Positions 40,009 to 48,295 of a DNA stretch of 64,000 bases are shown here, piece by piece; position 1 is the first letter of the stretch; each line of letters begins with the position of its first letter. Origin of the DNA: Sphingopyxis sp. OAS728. Lineage in GTDB: Bacteria; Pseudomonadota; Alphaproteobacteria; Sphingomonadales; Sphingomonadaceae. The position numbers and the translations under genes are program-made. Under the pieces are notes generated by a model. That model was not told the origin of the DNA and did no database searches. It was given only the letters and a program-made list of their open reading frames with translations. The stretch spans positions 3,404,501-3,468,500 of the forward strand of contig NZ_JADBDT010000001.1 in NCBI RefSeq assembly GCF_014873485.1. Reading direction: 5' to 3'.

Positions 40009-41127
40009 ATGAGGAAGCTTGCCGTCGCTCTGGCGTTGGCCTCCACCACCCTGGCGTCGCCGGTTCTGGCGCGCGACAACTCCTGGTATGTTGGTGTGGG
40101 TGCTGGCGCAATGCTCGTCGAGGACCTCGATCTCGACATCGGCACGTTCAACAATGCCGGTACGCTCGATCACCGCGCTGGCTATGATGCCGAAGGTACC
40201 GTCGGTTATGACTTTGGCGGTTTCCGCGCAGAAGTCGAAGTCGGTTTCCGTGAAGCCGACATCAAGTCGGGCCGCTTCACGACCCCCGGCATCCCGCAGT
40301 CGGCTGCGGGAACGGGCGCTCTGGCGACCGGTTCATATGACCTCGCCGGCGATAGCAATGCGCTGAGCTTCATGGTCAACGGCCTGCTCGACTTCGGTGA
40401 CGACGACGGCCTTCAGGGCTTTGTCGGCGGTGGTGCCGGTATCGCCCGCGTTTCGGTTGAGCCGGTCTTTGCCGGCAACTTCCTCGACGATTCGGACACG
40501 GGCTTTGCCTGGCAGGCGATCGCGGGCGTCCGCGCTCCGCTGAGCGACAACATCGATGTTGGCCTGAAGTATCGCTTCTTCAACGCCGACAACATCGACC
40601 TGGTCGACCAGCTCGGCCGCGACGTTTCGACGCGCTTCCGTTCGCACTCGATCCTGGGTACGCTGACGTTCAACTTCGGTGGTGCTCCGGCGCCGGAACC
40701 GGTGGCTCCGCCGCCGCCCCCGCCCCCGCCGCCGCCTCCCCCGCCGCCTCCGCCGCCGCCGCCGGTCGTGGAATGCGCACCGGGACCGTATATCGTGTAC
40801 TTCGACTGGGATCAGTCGAACATCACGCCGGAAGCGGCTTCGACGCTCGACAACGCGATCAGCGCCTATAACCGTGGTTGCACGGGTACGCAGGTCATGC
40901 TCGCCGGTCACGCTGACCGTTCGGGTTCGGCCAAGTACAACGTCGGCCTGTCGGAACGCCGCAACACCGCGGTTCGCAGCTATCTCACCGCTCGCGGTAT
41001 CTCGGATGGCTCGATCAGCGCGCAGGCGTTCGGCGAAACCCGTCCGGCCGTTGCGACCGCCGACGGCGTCCGCAACGACCAGAACCGTCGCGTGGAAATC
41101 ACTTACGGTCCGAACTCGGGCATGTAA
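40009..41127 (+). CDS. OmpA-family outer membrane protein with proline-rich hinge
   Basis: A 372-residue protein with signal peptide (MRKLAVALALASTTLASPVLA), an eight-strand barrel (about 24-225), a hinge of about twenty consecutive prolines (near 229-250), and an OmpA C-terminal domain (about 255-372: YFDWDQSNITPEAASTLDNAI, GHADRSGSAKYNVGLSERRNTAVRSYL) that binds peptidoglycan. Codons are less biased toward GC than the neighbours, as in highly expressed genes. It is followed by a strong terminator. Confidence 0.95.
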   Translation: MRKLAVALALASTTLASPVLARDNSWYVGVGAGAMLVEDLDLDIGTFNNAGTLDHRAGYDAEGTVGYDFGGFRAEVEVGFREADIKSGRFTTPGIPQSAAGTGALATGSYDLAGDSNALSFMVNGLLDFGDDDGLQGFVGGGAGIARVSVEPVFAGNFLDDSDTGFAWQAIAGVRAPLSDNIDVGLKYRFFNADNIDLVDQLGRDVSTRFRSHSILGTLTFNFGGAPAPEPVAPPPPPPPPPPPPPPPPPPPVVECAPGPYIVYFDWDQSNITPEAASTLDNAISAYNRGCTGTQVMLAGHADRSGSAKYNVGLSERRNTAVRSYLTARGISDGSISAQAFGETRPAVATADGVRNDQNRRVEITYGPNSGM

Positions 41128-41167
41128 GACCGGTTTCCACTCCCGACAGGGACTGGAAGAAAAAGAG

Positions 41168-41196
41168 GGGCGGTACCGAAAGGTGCCGCCCTTTCT
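41168..41196 (+). terminator. Intrinsic terminator of the ompA gene
   Basis: GGGCGGTACC and GGTGCCGCCC pair around a GAAA tetraloop (10 bp with one G-T pair), followed by TTTCTTT. It lies about 40 bases after the OmpA stop. Confidence 0.9.
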
Positions 41197-41361
41197 TTAT
41201 GGTCGCTTTACACCGCGATTGCTGTTCGGCGGCGACCTTCGTTTTTTCTTGCTCGCTGAGAATTATGATATACCATCACGTCAGAGGGCGCGGGATGGTC
41301 TTGAGCCCTCGATGGGGGCGGGGCCCGTCCATCGCGGGCATGCTCCCAAGCGGGAGAGACG

Positions 41362-41802
41362 ATGCGCAAACGCCGCAGCATGTTCCATCGCAGCATTTTT
41401 CGCGCCGATCCCAATGGCGATCCGGACATCAACACGACCCCGCTGATCGACGTGATGCTGGTGATGCTGGTGATGTTCATCATCACCATCCCGCCGCCGA
41501 CGCATAGCGTCGATGTCACGCTGCCGATCGGACCGGATATTCCGGGCAAGGTGCTCGACGAGAATCGTATCACGATCGATACGACCGACGTGATCCGCTG
41601 GAACAACGAAGCCGTGGATCTGGCCGAGCTGGGCGCGCTGGTGAAAGTTGCGGCCGACCGGCCGGAGCCTGCGGCGATCCTGCTCGAACCCGATGCGCGG
41701 GCGCGTTACCTGCGGGTCGATGAGGCGATCGGGGCGATCCGGCGCAATGGCGGGTCGAAGCTCGCCTTTCCCGGCATCCAAAATTATGCGGGCCTGATCT
41801 GA
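41362..41802 (+). CDS. ExbD/TolR-family biopolymer transport protein
   Basis: A 146-residue protein with one membrane helix near residues 28-46 (INTTPLIDVMLVMLVMFIITIP), including the conserved Asp of ExbD/TolR, and a periplasmic C-terminal domain. It normally works with an ExbB/TolQ proton channel to energise outer-membrane uptake through TonB. No exbB or tonB gene is beside it. It follows ompA after a terminator. Confidence 0.9.
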   Translation: MRKRRSMFHRSIFRADPNGDPDINTTPLIDVMLVMLVMFIITIPPPTHSVDVTLPIGPDIPGKVLDENRITIDTTDVIRWNNEAVDLAELGALVKVAADRPEPAAILLEPDARARYLRVDEAIGAIRRNGGSKLAFPGIQNYAGLI

Positions 41803-41827
41803 TCCTTTTTGACGGATCCCGCTGCCA

Positions 41828-42364
41828 TCAGGCAGCGGGCGCCGTTCCGGGCCGGAGATGGCGCATCATATAGCTGACATAGTCGGCCTTGCCGAGCGGG
41901 ACGCCCATATGGCGCAGCACGGCGTAGGCCGCGACCCGGTGGAAGTAGAATTGCGGCTGCGCCCAGTCGCGCAGATAGTCGAGCGCGGTCATGTCGAAGG
42001 TCATGCCGTTGGGAAGCGTGAAGCTGACCGGCCGGTTCAGGTCGTCGCCGAGTGCGGCGGGATCGACTGTATCGAGAAACACCAGCGCAGCGGCAATCTG
42101 GTCCTGCATGCCGGCAAAATCGACTGCGTCCTCCGCGAATTCGGGGACTTCGCCGGCACCGAGCCGCGCCAGCGGCTGGAGCGCCTGCGCGCAGGTGAAG
42201 CGGATTTGCGACGCGAGCGGGAACATGTCGGGCGCCAGACGCGCGACCGCGAACTGCAGTTCGCCGACGCCATTGTCCGTACCCCACGAGAGCCCTCGCG
42301 CGAGTTCCCCCGACAAGGCATTCAGCCCGTTCTGATAGGCCGGCACGGTCAGGTCATAGAGCAT
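41828..42364 (-). CDS. DUF1993 (DinB-like) protein
   Basis: A 178-residue protein of the DUF1993 family, a four-helix bundle related to DinB/YfiT. It starts MLYDLTVPAYQNGLNALSGEL and has SFTLPNGMTFDMTALDYLRDWAQPQFYFHRVAAYAVLRHMG near the end with His residues that may bind metal. No function is established. It follows the ABC exporter by 29 bases on the same strand. Confidence 0.87.
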   Translation of the reverse strand: MLYDLTVPAYQNGLNALSGELARGLSWGTDNGVGELQFAVARLAPDMFPLASQIRFTCAQALQPLARLGAGEVPEFAEDAVDFAGMQDQIAAALVFLDTVDPAALGDDLNRPVSFTLPNGMTFDMTALDYLRDWAQPQFYFHRVAAYAVLRHMGVPLGKADYVSYMMRHLRPGTAPAA

Positions 42365-42393
42365 CGTCTTATCCTCGGTTGAACGGGGTGGCG

Positions 42394-44193
42394 TCAGGCG
42401 GCGGCGAGATTGTCCTGGAACTGGAGGCGCGCCAGGCGGGCGTAGAGGCCGTCGGCGGCGACGAGCGCGTCATGCTTGCCCTCTTCGACGATGCGGCCGT
42501 CGTCCATCACGACGATGCGGTCGGCGGCGCGCACGGTTGCGAGGCGGTGTGCGATGACGATCGTCGTGCGGTCGTGCATCAGCGTTTCGAGCGCGTCCTG
42601 GACGAGCTTCTCGGATTCGGCATCGAGTGCCGATGTCGCTTCGTCGAGCAGCAGCAGCGGGGCGCGGCGGAGCAGTGCGCGGGCGATCGCGACGCGCTGG
42701 CGCTGGCCGCCCGAAAGGCGCGCGCCGCCTTCGCCCATGAAGGTGTCGAGCCCGTCGGGCAGCTTGCGGAGGAACTCCTCGGCATTGGCGGCGCGGGCGG
42801 CTTCCCACAGCTCCTCGTCGCTCGCGGCCCAATTGCCATAGCGGAGGTTGTCGCGTGCCGAGGCGGCGAAGATTACCGTTTCCTGCGGCACCATCGCGAT
42901 ACGCGCGCGGATGTCGGCGGGATCGGCTTCGGTGAGGGGGATGCCATCTAGGAGGATTTGTCCGCCCTGCGGGTCGTAGAAACGCTCGGCGAGCTGGAAG
43001 AGGGTCGACTTGCCGGCACCCGAGGGGCCGACGATCGCGACCGTCTCGCGCGGGTGGATCGCGAGCGAGAAATTATGGAGCGCCGGGGCGTCGGGGCGCG
43101 TCGGATAATGGAATTCGACATTGGCGAATTCGAGCGTTCCGACGGGCGGTTCGGGGAAGGGGCGGGGTTTTGCCGGCGGCGCGATGCTTGCCTCGGCGTT
43201 GAGCAACTCGCTGAGGCGCTCGGCGGCGCCAGCAGCGCGGAGCAGGTCGCCATAGACTTCGGTGAGCGCGCCGAACGCGCCCGCGACGAGCCCGCCGGTG
43301 AGCACGAAGGCGGCGATCGTGCCGCCGGTGATCGTGCCGGCCGCGACGCCTTCGGCACCGTACCAGAGCAGGGTGGTGATTGCGCCGAACAGGAGGCCGA
43401 TGACCGTCGCGGTGATGATCGCGCGGAGGCGGATGCGGCGCTTGGCGGTCGCGAAATTGGCCTCGACCGCGGCCGAGAAACGATCGGCTTCGCGCGCTTC
43501 CTGACCGAAGGCCTGGACGATCTTCATCGCGCCCATCTGCTCGGCGGTGGTCGCGCCGATGTCGGCCACGCGGTCCTGGCTGGTGCGCGAGACTTTCTGG
43601 AGCCGGCGGCCGAGGAGGACGATCGGCAGGATGATGACGGGGATGCCGAGCAATATGCCCGCGGTGAGTTTGGGCGACAGGCTGAACAGATAGATGATGC
43701 CGCCGATGCCCATCACCGTGTTGCGCAACGCGACCGAGACGGTGGTGCCGACGACCTGTTCGATGATCGCGGTATCCGACGTCATGCGCGAGGCGATTTC
43801 GGACGGACGGTTTTCCTCGAAGAAACCGGGCGCGAGACGCAGCAGATTCTGCTGCACGGCCTGCCTTATGTCGGCGACGGTGCGCTCGCCGAGCCAGCTC
43901 ACGAAATAGAAGCGCAGCGCGGTCGCGAGCGCGAGTGCGACGCAGATCGCGTAGAAGAGCCGGAAATGCGGCGCGACGTCACCGCCGCCGGCGATGAAGC
44001 CGCTGTCGATCATCGCCTTGAACTGATAGGGAATGGCGAGCGTCGCGAGCGCCGCAATCCCGAGCGCGATCGCCGCGATGCTCAGCTGGAGCGGATAGTT
44101 GCTGGCATAGTGCCATACCATGCGCAGGCTGCCGAGTTTGCGGCGGGGTTCGGCGGTCGCCTTCGCGGCGGGCAGATCGGGTTGGCTGGCCAT
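42394..44193 (-). CDS. ABC exporter, fused membrane and ATPase domains
   Basis: A 599-residue half-transporter of the MsbA/lipid or multidrug class. Six membrane helices lie in residues 30-330 and the ATPase in the last 240, with VGPSGAGKSTLFQ, LSGGQRQRVAIARALL and LLDEATSALD. The start at 44193 gives the usual length. It should act as a homodimer at the inner membrane; substrate unknown. A perfect 11-bp hairpin lies upstream (44245-44271). Confidence 0.92.
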   Translation of the reverse strand: MASQPDLPAAKATAEPRRKLGSLRMVWHYASNYPLQLSIAAIALGIAALATLAIPYQFKAMIDSGFIAGGGDVAPHFRLFYAICVALALATALRFYFVSWLGERTVADIRQAVQQNLLRLAPGFFEENRPSEIASRMTSDTAIIEQVVGTTVSVALRNTVMGIGGIIYLFSLSPKLTAGILLGIPVIILPIVLLGRRLQKVSRTSQDRVADIGATTAEQMGAMKIVQAFGQEAREADRFSAAVEANFATAKRRIRLRAIITATVIGLLFGAITTLLWYGAEGVAAGTITGGTIAAFVLTGGLVAGAFGALTEVYGDLLRAAGAAERLSELLNAEASIAPPAKPRPFPEPPVGTLEFANVEFHYPTRPDAPALHNFSLAIHPRETVAIVGPSGAGKSTLFQLAERFYDPQGGQILLDGIPLTEADPADIRARIAMVPQETVIFAASARDNLRYGNWAASDEELWEAARAANAEEFLRKLPDGLDTFMGEGGARLSGGQRQRVAIARALLRRAPLLLLDEATSALDAESEKLVQDALETLMHDRTTIVIAHRLATVRAADRIVVMDDGRIVEEGKHDALVAADGLYARLARLQFQDNLAAA

Positions 44194-44244
44194 CGCACCG
44201 GCCCTAGCAGCGCCGGGGACCGGGCTCAACGACGCAGAATGCGC

Positions 44245-44304
44245 CCCTGCTTCAAGCACTTTGAAGCAGGGCTGCAAGGGAGCGCGGTCTGTCGCCGCGC
44301 TCCC
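44245..44304. repeat. Two adjacent hairpins between yjhX and the ABC exporter
   Basis: CCCTGCTTCAA (44245-44255) pairs with TTGAAGCAGGG (44261-44271). GGGAGCGCGG (44278-44287) pairs with CCGCGCTCCC (44295-44304). The second lies just past the yjhX stop. Neither has a clear T-run on the minus strand, so termination is possible but not certain. Confidence 0.7.
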
Positions 44305-44310
44305 CCTTTG

Positions 44311-44568
44311 TCAGCGGTTGTCGAGCTGCGCGCGCACCGCGCGGAGGCCCGCCTGCGTGATGCGGTACGGCGCGCCGTTCAGCGAGCCGATGAAGCCGCG
44401 CCGCCGCAGCCGGTTGAACAGTGACAGGCCGGTATCAGCGAGCACATGGCCGTCGCGCGTGAAACACAAAGCTTCGATGATATGGCCGTTCTCGCCGCGC
44501 CGATGGCGGATCATGCCGCCCTGCGCCAGCACATGGAGCATACGCTGCTCCGCTTTCGAAATATTCAT
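44311..44568 (-). CDS. yjhX: YjhX-family protein
   Basis: An 85-residue basic protein of the YjhX family, with MNISKAEQRMLHVLAQGGMI, FTRDGHVLADTGLSLFNRLRRRGFIG and PYRITQAGLRAVRAQL. The fold is winged-helix-like. The E. coli member is listed as a putative toxin of a YjhX/YjhQ pair, but no YjhQ acetyltransferase is next to it here. The start at 44568 gives the family length. Confidence 0.87.
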   Translation of the reverse strand: MNISKAEQRMLHVLAQGGMIRHRRGENGHIIEALCFTRDGHVLADTGLSLFNRLRRRGFIGSLNGAPYRITQAGLRAVRAQLDNR

Positions 44569-44689
44569 GATATTGTCCGGGATTATCAAGCAACAAAGGC
44601 GCACGAACCCGCTGGCCCGTACGCTGCGCACATCCCGATTACGCCGGGATGTTAGCGGTTGCCCGCAATCTCAGACATATTCACTCCAT

Positions 44690-44706
44690 CGGCGCATCAT
44701 GCGCCG
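44690..44706. promoter_or_regulatory. 17-base palindrome upstream of phaZ
   Basis: CGGCGCAT-C-ATGCGCCG is a perfect palindrome with a one-base centre. It lies between yjhX and phaZ and could serve either. No regulator is assigned. Confidence 0.45.
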
Positions 44707-44752
44707 CTCCGTGCAGAATATTCGACTTCGGCACGCCTCGCAATGATTTTGA

Positions 44753-44766
44753 TGCATTGCACAATG
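44753..44766 (+). promoter_or_regulatory. TGCATTGCACAATG, PhaR-like site upstream of phaZ
   Basis: A TGC-rich motif 79 bases before the phaZ start resembles sites bound by PhaR, the alphaproteobacterial repressor of PHB genes. The assignment is by likeness and position only. Confidence 0.4.
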
Positions 44767-44844
44767 AGACTGAGCCCCTAGACTGCTAACCAACGCGCAG
44801 GCGCCGAAGAGCGCCGCCGGGGTCACGCAAGGAACGATTTGAAC

Positions 44845-46065
44845 ATGCTTTATCACGCCTTTGACATGCAGAAGAACTGGCTCGCGGGCGCGAGCGCGCT
44901 CGCCACGGCGGGTGCGCAGGTCATGCAGCATCCGGCGAATCCGCTCGGTTATTTCAGCGGCAGCCCGATGTTCGCCTCGGCGCTCGAAGTGTTCGCGCAT
45001 GCGGCGGCGCCGCGCGGAAAGCCGGGGTTCGAGCTCTACGAAACCGTCGTCGACGGTGAGGCGGTGCGCGTGACCGAGGCGGTCGAGGCGCGCAAGCCGT
45101 TTGGCCAGCTCAAGCATTTCAAGCACAAGGGCGCGAAAGACGCACCCAAGCTGTTGATCGTCGCGCCGATGTCGGGCCATTATGCGACATTGCTGCGCGG
45201 CACGGTCGAACGCATGCTGCCCAGCCATGATGTGTGGATCACCGACTGGCGCGACGCGCGCAATGTGCCGCTCGAGGCCGGCAAGTTCGACCTCGACGAT
45301 TATGTCGATTATCTGATTTCGTGGCTCGAACATATCGGCCCCGGCGCGCATGTGCTCGCGGTGTGCCAGCCATCGGTGCCGAGCCTCGCCGCGGCGGCGA
45401 TCATGGCGGCAAACAAGCATAAGTGCCGCCCGAAGACGCTGACGATGATGGGCGGCCCGATCGACACGCGCAAGGCGCCGACCGCGGTGAACGAGCATGC
45501 GATGACGCGGCCGCACGCCTGGTTCCAGGAAAATGTGATCGCGACCGTTCCCGCCTATTATCCGGGCGCCGGGCGCCGCGTCTATCCGGGTTTCCTGCAG
45601 CTCGCCGGCTTCATGTCGATGAACCTTGGCAATCACATGATGAGCCATTGGGAGATGTTCAAACATCTGGTCGACGGCGATGGCGAAAGCGCCGACAAGA
45701 CCAAGGAATTTTACGACGAATATCGCGCAGTGTGCGACATGACGGCCGAATTCTACCTTCAGACGGTCGACGTGGTGTTCCAGCGCCACCTGCTGCCCAA
45801 GGGCGAGATGACGCACCGCGGCGAGCCGGTCGATGTCGGGGTGATCGAGGATATCGCGATCCTCGCGATCGAGGGCGAGCGCGACGATATTTCGGGGATC
45901 GGCCAGACCAAGGCGGCGCTGACGATCGCCAAGTCACTGCCCGCCGAGAAGAAGAAATATCTGATGGCGAAAGGTGTCGGCCATTACGGCATCTTCAACG
46001 GCCGCAAATGGCGCGACGAGATTGCACCGGTCGTCGAAAAATGGATCCGCGCGCATGGCGGCTGA
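44845..46065 (+). CDS. phaZ: Intracellular polyhydroxyalkanoate depolymerase
   Basis: This 406-residue alpha/beta hydrolase mobilises stored PHB granules. The nucleophile box reads AVCQPSVPSL with Cys174, as in intracellular PhaZ enzymes that use Cys rather than Ser. The catalytic His is near GVGHYGIFNGRKW and the Asp near AIEGERDDISG. AAGGAA at 44829-44834 suits the ATG at 44845. It lies alone, without other pha genes in the window. Confidence 0.93.
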   Translation: MLYHAFDMQKNWLAGASALATAGAQVMQHPANPLGYFSGSPMFASALEVFAHAAAPRGKPGFELYETVVDGEAVRVTEAVEARKPFGQLKHFKHKGAKDAPKLLIVAPMSGHYATLLRGTVERMLPSHDVWITDWRDARNVPLEAGKFDLDDYVDYLISWLEHIGPGAHVLAVCQPSVPSLAAAAIMAANKHKCRPKTLTMMGGPIDTRKAPTAVNEHAMTRPHAWFQENVIATVPAYYPGAGRRVYPGFLQLAGFMSMNLGNHMMSHWEMFKHLVDGDGESADKTKEFYDEYRAVCDMTAEFYLQTVDVVFQRHLLPKGEMTHRGEPVDVGVIEDIAILAIEGERDDISGIGQTKAALTIAKSLPAEKKKYLMAKGVGHYGIFNGRKWRDEIAPVVEKWIRAHGG

Positions 46066-46090
46066 TGACCGGTAGCTGCCGATCGACATG

Positions 46091-46175
46091 TGAACCCCGG
46101 CGAAAGCCGGGGCCCAGAATTCCAACACTGACCTGGCGCTTTTCCGCACTGGGCCCCGGCTTTCGCCGGGGTGCA
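46091..46175. repeat. Palindromic repeat family B, copy 2
   Basis: Arms ACCCCGGCGAAAGCCGGGGC and GCCCCGGCTTTCGCCGGGGT flank about 45 unrelated bases. It lies in the gap between two convergent genes. Copy 1 lies inside the 5-oxoprolinase gene. Confidence 0.88.
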
Positions 46176-46223
46176 CGAGGAGGGCAGCTCACCGCCCCAA
46201 AAACGGACGTCAGAAGCTCCGCA

Positions 46224-48038
46224 TCACTTCTTCTTCGCTGCGATGTAGCGCGTCACCTGCTCCTCGAGGATGTCGAGCGGCAGAGCGCCTTCGCTCAGCA
46301 CCGCTTCGTGGAAATCGCGAATGTCGAAGCGCGGGCCGAGCTCGGTCTCGGCGCGTTTGCGCAGCACTGCAATCTTGAGCTGGCCGACCATGTAGCTCGT
46401 CGCCTGACCAGGCCAGTTGAAATAGCGGTCGACCTCGCGCGCGATGTCGGTGTCGGACACCGAGCTGTTCGCCTTGAAATAGGCGATCGCCTGCTCGCGC
46501 GTCCAGCGCTTTGAATGGATGCCGGTGTCGAGCACGAGGCGGATCGCGCGCCATACCTGCAGCGATAGCATGCCGAAGCGGTCATAAGGCGTCTTGTAGA
46601 CGCCCATCTCGTTCGCGAGGCGCTCCGAATAGAGCCCCCAGCCCTCCATATAGGCGCCATAGCCGCCGAATTTGCGGAATTTGGGGATGCCGGTGAGTTC
46701 CTGCTGGCGCGCGATCTGGAAATGATGGCCTGGCGCGCCTTCGTGCGCGGCGATGCCGGCGACCTGCACCTTCTGCGTTTGGTTCATGTCGACAAGGTTG
46801 ACATAATAGATACCGGGGCGCGAGCCGTCGGCGGAGGGCGGGTTGTAGAAGGCGGTCGACGCCGTCCCCTCCCGCCACTTTTCGACCGCGCGCACCTCGA
46901 GCGCCGCCTTGGGCAACACGCGGAAATAGCGCGGCGCAGCGGTCATCACCGATGCGATCACCGCGCGCGCGTCGGCGAGATAGGTTTCGCGGCCAGCCTC
47001 GGTATTCGGATATTTGAACTGCGGGTCGGCGCGGATGTGGTCGAAGAATTGCTCGAGCGTGCCGGTGAAGCCGACCTCGCGCTTGATCGCCTCCATCTCG
47101 CTGCGGATCGCCGCGACCTGCTGGAGGCCAAGGTCGTGGATCTGGTCGGCGGTGAGACTGGTGGTCGTCGAGCTCTTCAGCCGGTCGGCGTAATAGGCGG
47201 CGCCGTCGGGGAGGTTCCACGCGCCGAAATTGCCTTTCGATTTGGGCTCGATCTCATCGATCGCCGCGATCAGCGTCTCATAGCCATGCTTGAACGGGCC
47301 GGTCAGCGCGGCGCTGGCGTCGGCGATCAGCTTCGTCTTGGTCGCGGCGGGCGCGTCGAGCGCCTCCACCTTCTTGCGGAAATCGGCCAGCAGCGTCGAA
47401 TCGGCGCCGCCGCCGAAGGGTGCACCCGTGATCACCTTGAGCGCGTCGGCGCGCGCGGGGGCGAAATTGACCTTGTTGGGGATGATCCCCGCCGCGGCCT
47501 GTTCGCGCATCGTCGCGGCAACTTCGGTCATCACGCGGTCGGTGTCGCGCAGGCGGGCGATATAGGCCTCGGCATCGGCGACGCTGTCGACCTTGTGATT
47601 GTTGATGAGCAGGACGGGGATCGCGCCGGCGGGGCTGCCGTTGGTCGAGACAGGAAAGCGCAGCTTGCGGAAGCGGAGCGATTCGCGGCCGCGTTCGACT
47701 TCATATTCGAACAGGCGAAAGCTGACGCGCGCGCTCTCACCGAGCTGGTCGGGTTTGAAGCGCGCTCGCATGTCCTTGAGCTGGCGCTCCATAAGCTCCT
47801 GCTCGCGCAGCGATGCCGCGTCGGTGTAATCGTCGAGCTTGGCGTAATTGGTCTTGAGCCCGAGCTGGGTCTGCGATTCGGGGCTGAGGGCGAGCCTCTC
47901 GTCGAACGCCTGATCGAGGAAGTCGAGCAGAGCCTGGTCCTTCGCGCCGGCTTGCGGCGCGGCCTGCGCGAAGGCCGGCGCGGTCATCGGCGCGAAGGGC
48001 AGGACGGGGAGCAGCATCAGGGCAACGGCAAAGCGCAT
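46224..48038 (-). CDS. Secreted DUF885 protein, probable metallopeptidase
   Basis: A 604-residue protein with signal peptide (MRFAVALMLLPVLPFAPMTAPAFA) of the DUF885 family, related to M32-like peptidases. The metal site is visible as HEGAPGHHFQIARQQE, with further support in YMEGWGLYSERLANEMG. It probably degrades peptides in the periplasm. Length is normal. It is the first of several peptidase genes in this part of the window. Confidence 0.9.
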   Translation of the reverse strand: MRFAVALMLLPVLPFAPMTAPAFAQAAPQAGAKDQALLDFLDQAFDERLALSPESQTQLGLKTNYAKLDDYTDAASLREQELMERQLKDMRARFKPDQLGESARVSFRLFEYEVERGRESLRFRKLRFPVSTNGSPAGAIPVLLINNHKVDSVADAEAYIARLRDTDRVMTEVAATMREQAAAGIIPNKVNFAPARADALKVITGAPFGGGADSTLLADFRKKVEALDAPAATKTKLIADASAALTGPFKHGYETLIAAIDEIEPKSKGNFGAWNLPDGAAYYADRLKSSTTTSLTADQIHDLGLQQVAAIRSEMEAIKREVGFTGTLEQFFDHIRADPQFKYPNTEAGRETYLADARAVIASVMTAAPRYFRVLPKAALEVRAVEKWREGTASTAFYNPPSADGSRPGIYYVNLVDMNQTQKVQVAGIAAHEGAPGHHFQIARQQELTGIPKFRKFGGYGAYMEGWGLYSERLANEMGVYKTPYDRFGMLSLQVWRAIRLVLDTGIHSKRWTREQAIAYFKANSSVSDTDIAREVDRYFNWPGQATSYMVGQLKIAVLRKRAETELGPRFDIRDFHEAVLSEGALPLDILEEQVTRYIAAKKK

Positions 48039-48163
48039 CACATTCTCCTATTCGAATGAGAGGCTTGTTGCGCAGTGCCGGGCCGGGCGCAATATTATTT
48101 CAGCCGCTGTTTGTCACCATGCGGCGGTGGCTGGTTCGGGGTGGTGAGCGGACATCCATAAGT

Positions 48164-48249
48164 CCGTTCGTGTCGAGCGAAGTCGAGACACCCGTCGAAG
48201 CAAAGCATAGCTCGAGGGGCATCTCGACTACGCTCGATGCGAACGGGTC
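48164..48249. repeat. Palindromic repeat family C, copy 2
   Basis: The arms match copy 1 at 4492-4577 almost exactly (CGTTCGTGTCGAGCGAAGTC and the complementary end), while the centre differs. It lies between the DUF885 and M28 genes. Confidence 0.88.
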
Positions 48250-48295
48250 AGGTAGGCGGAAGGTCCCCTACCGGTCGGCAGCCACCCCCGCCCAT

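Noticed and set aside
44311..44568. A toxin-antitoxin pair with YjhX
   Set aside because: No partner gene of suitable size overlaps or abuts yjhX, so only the single family member is called.
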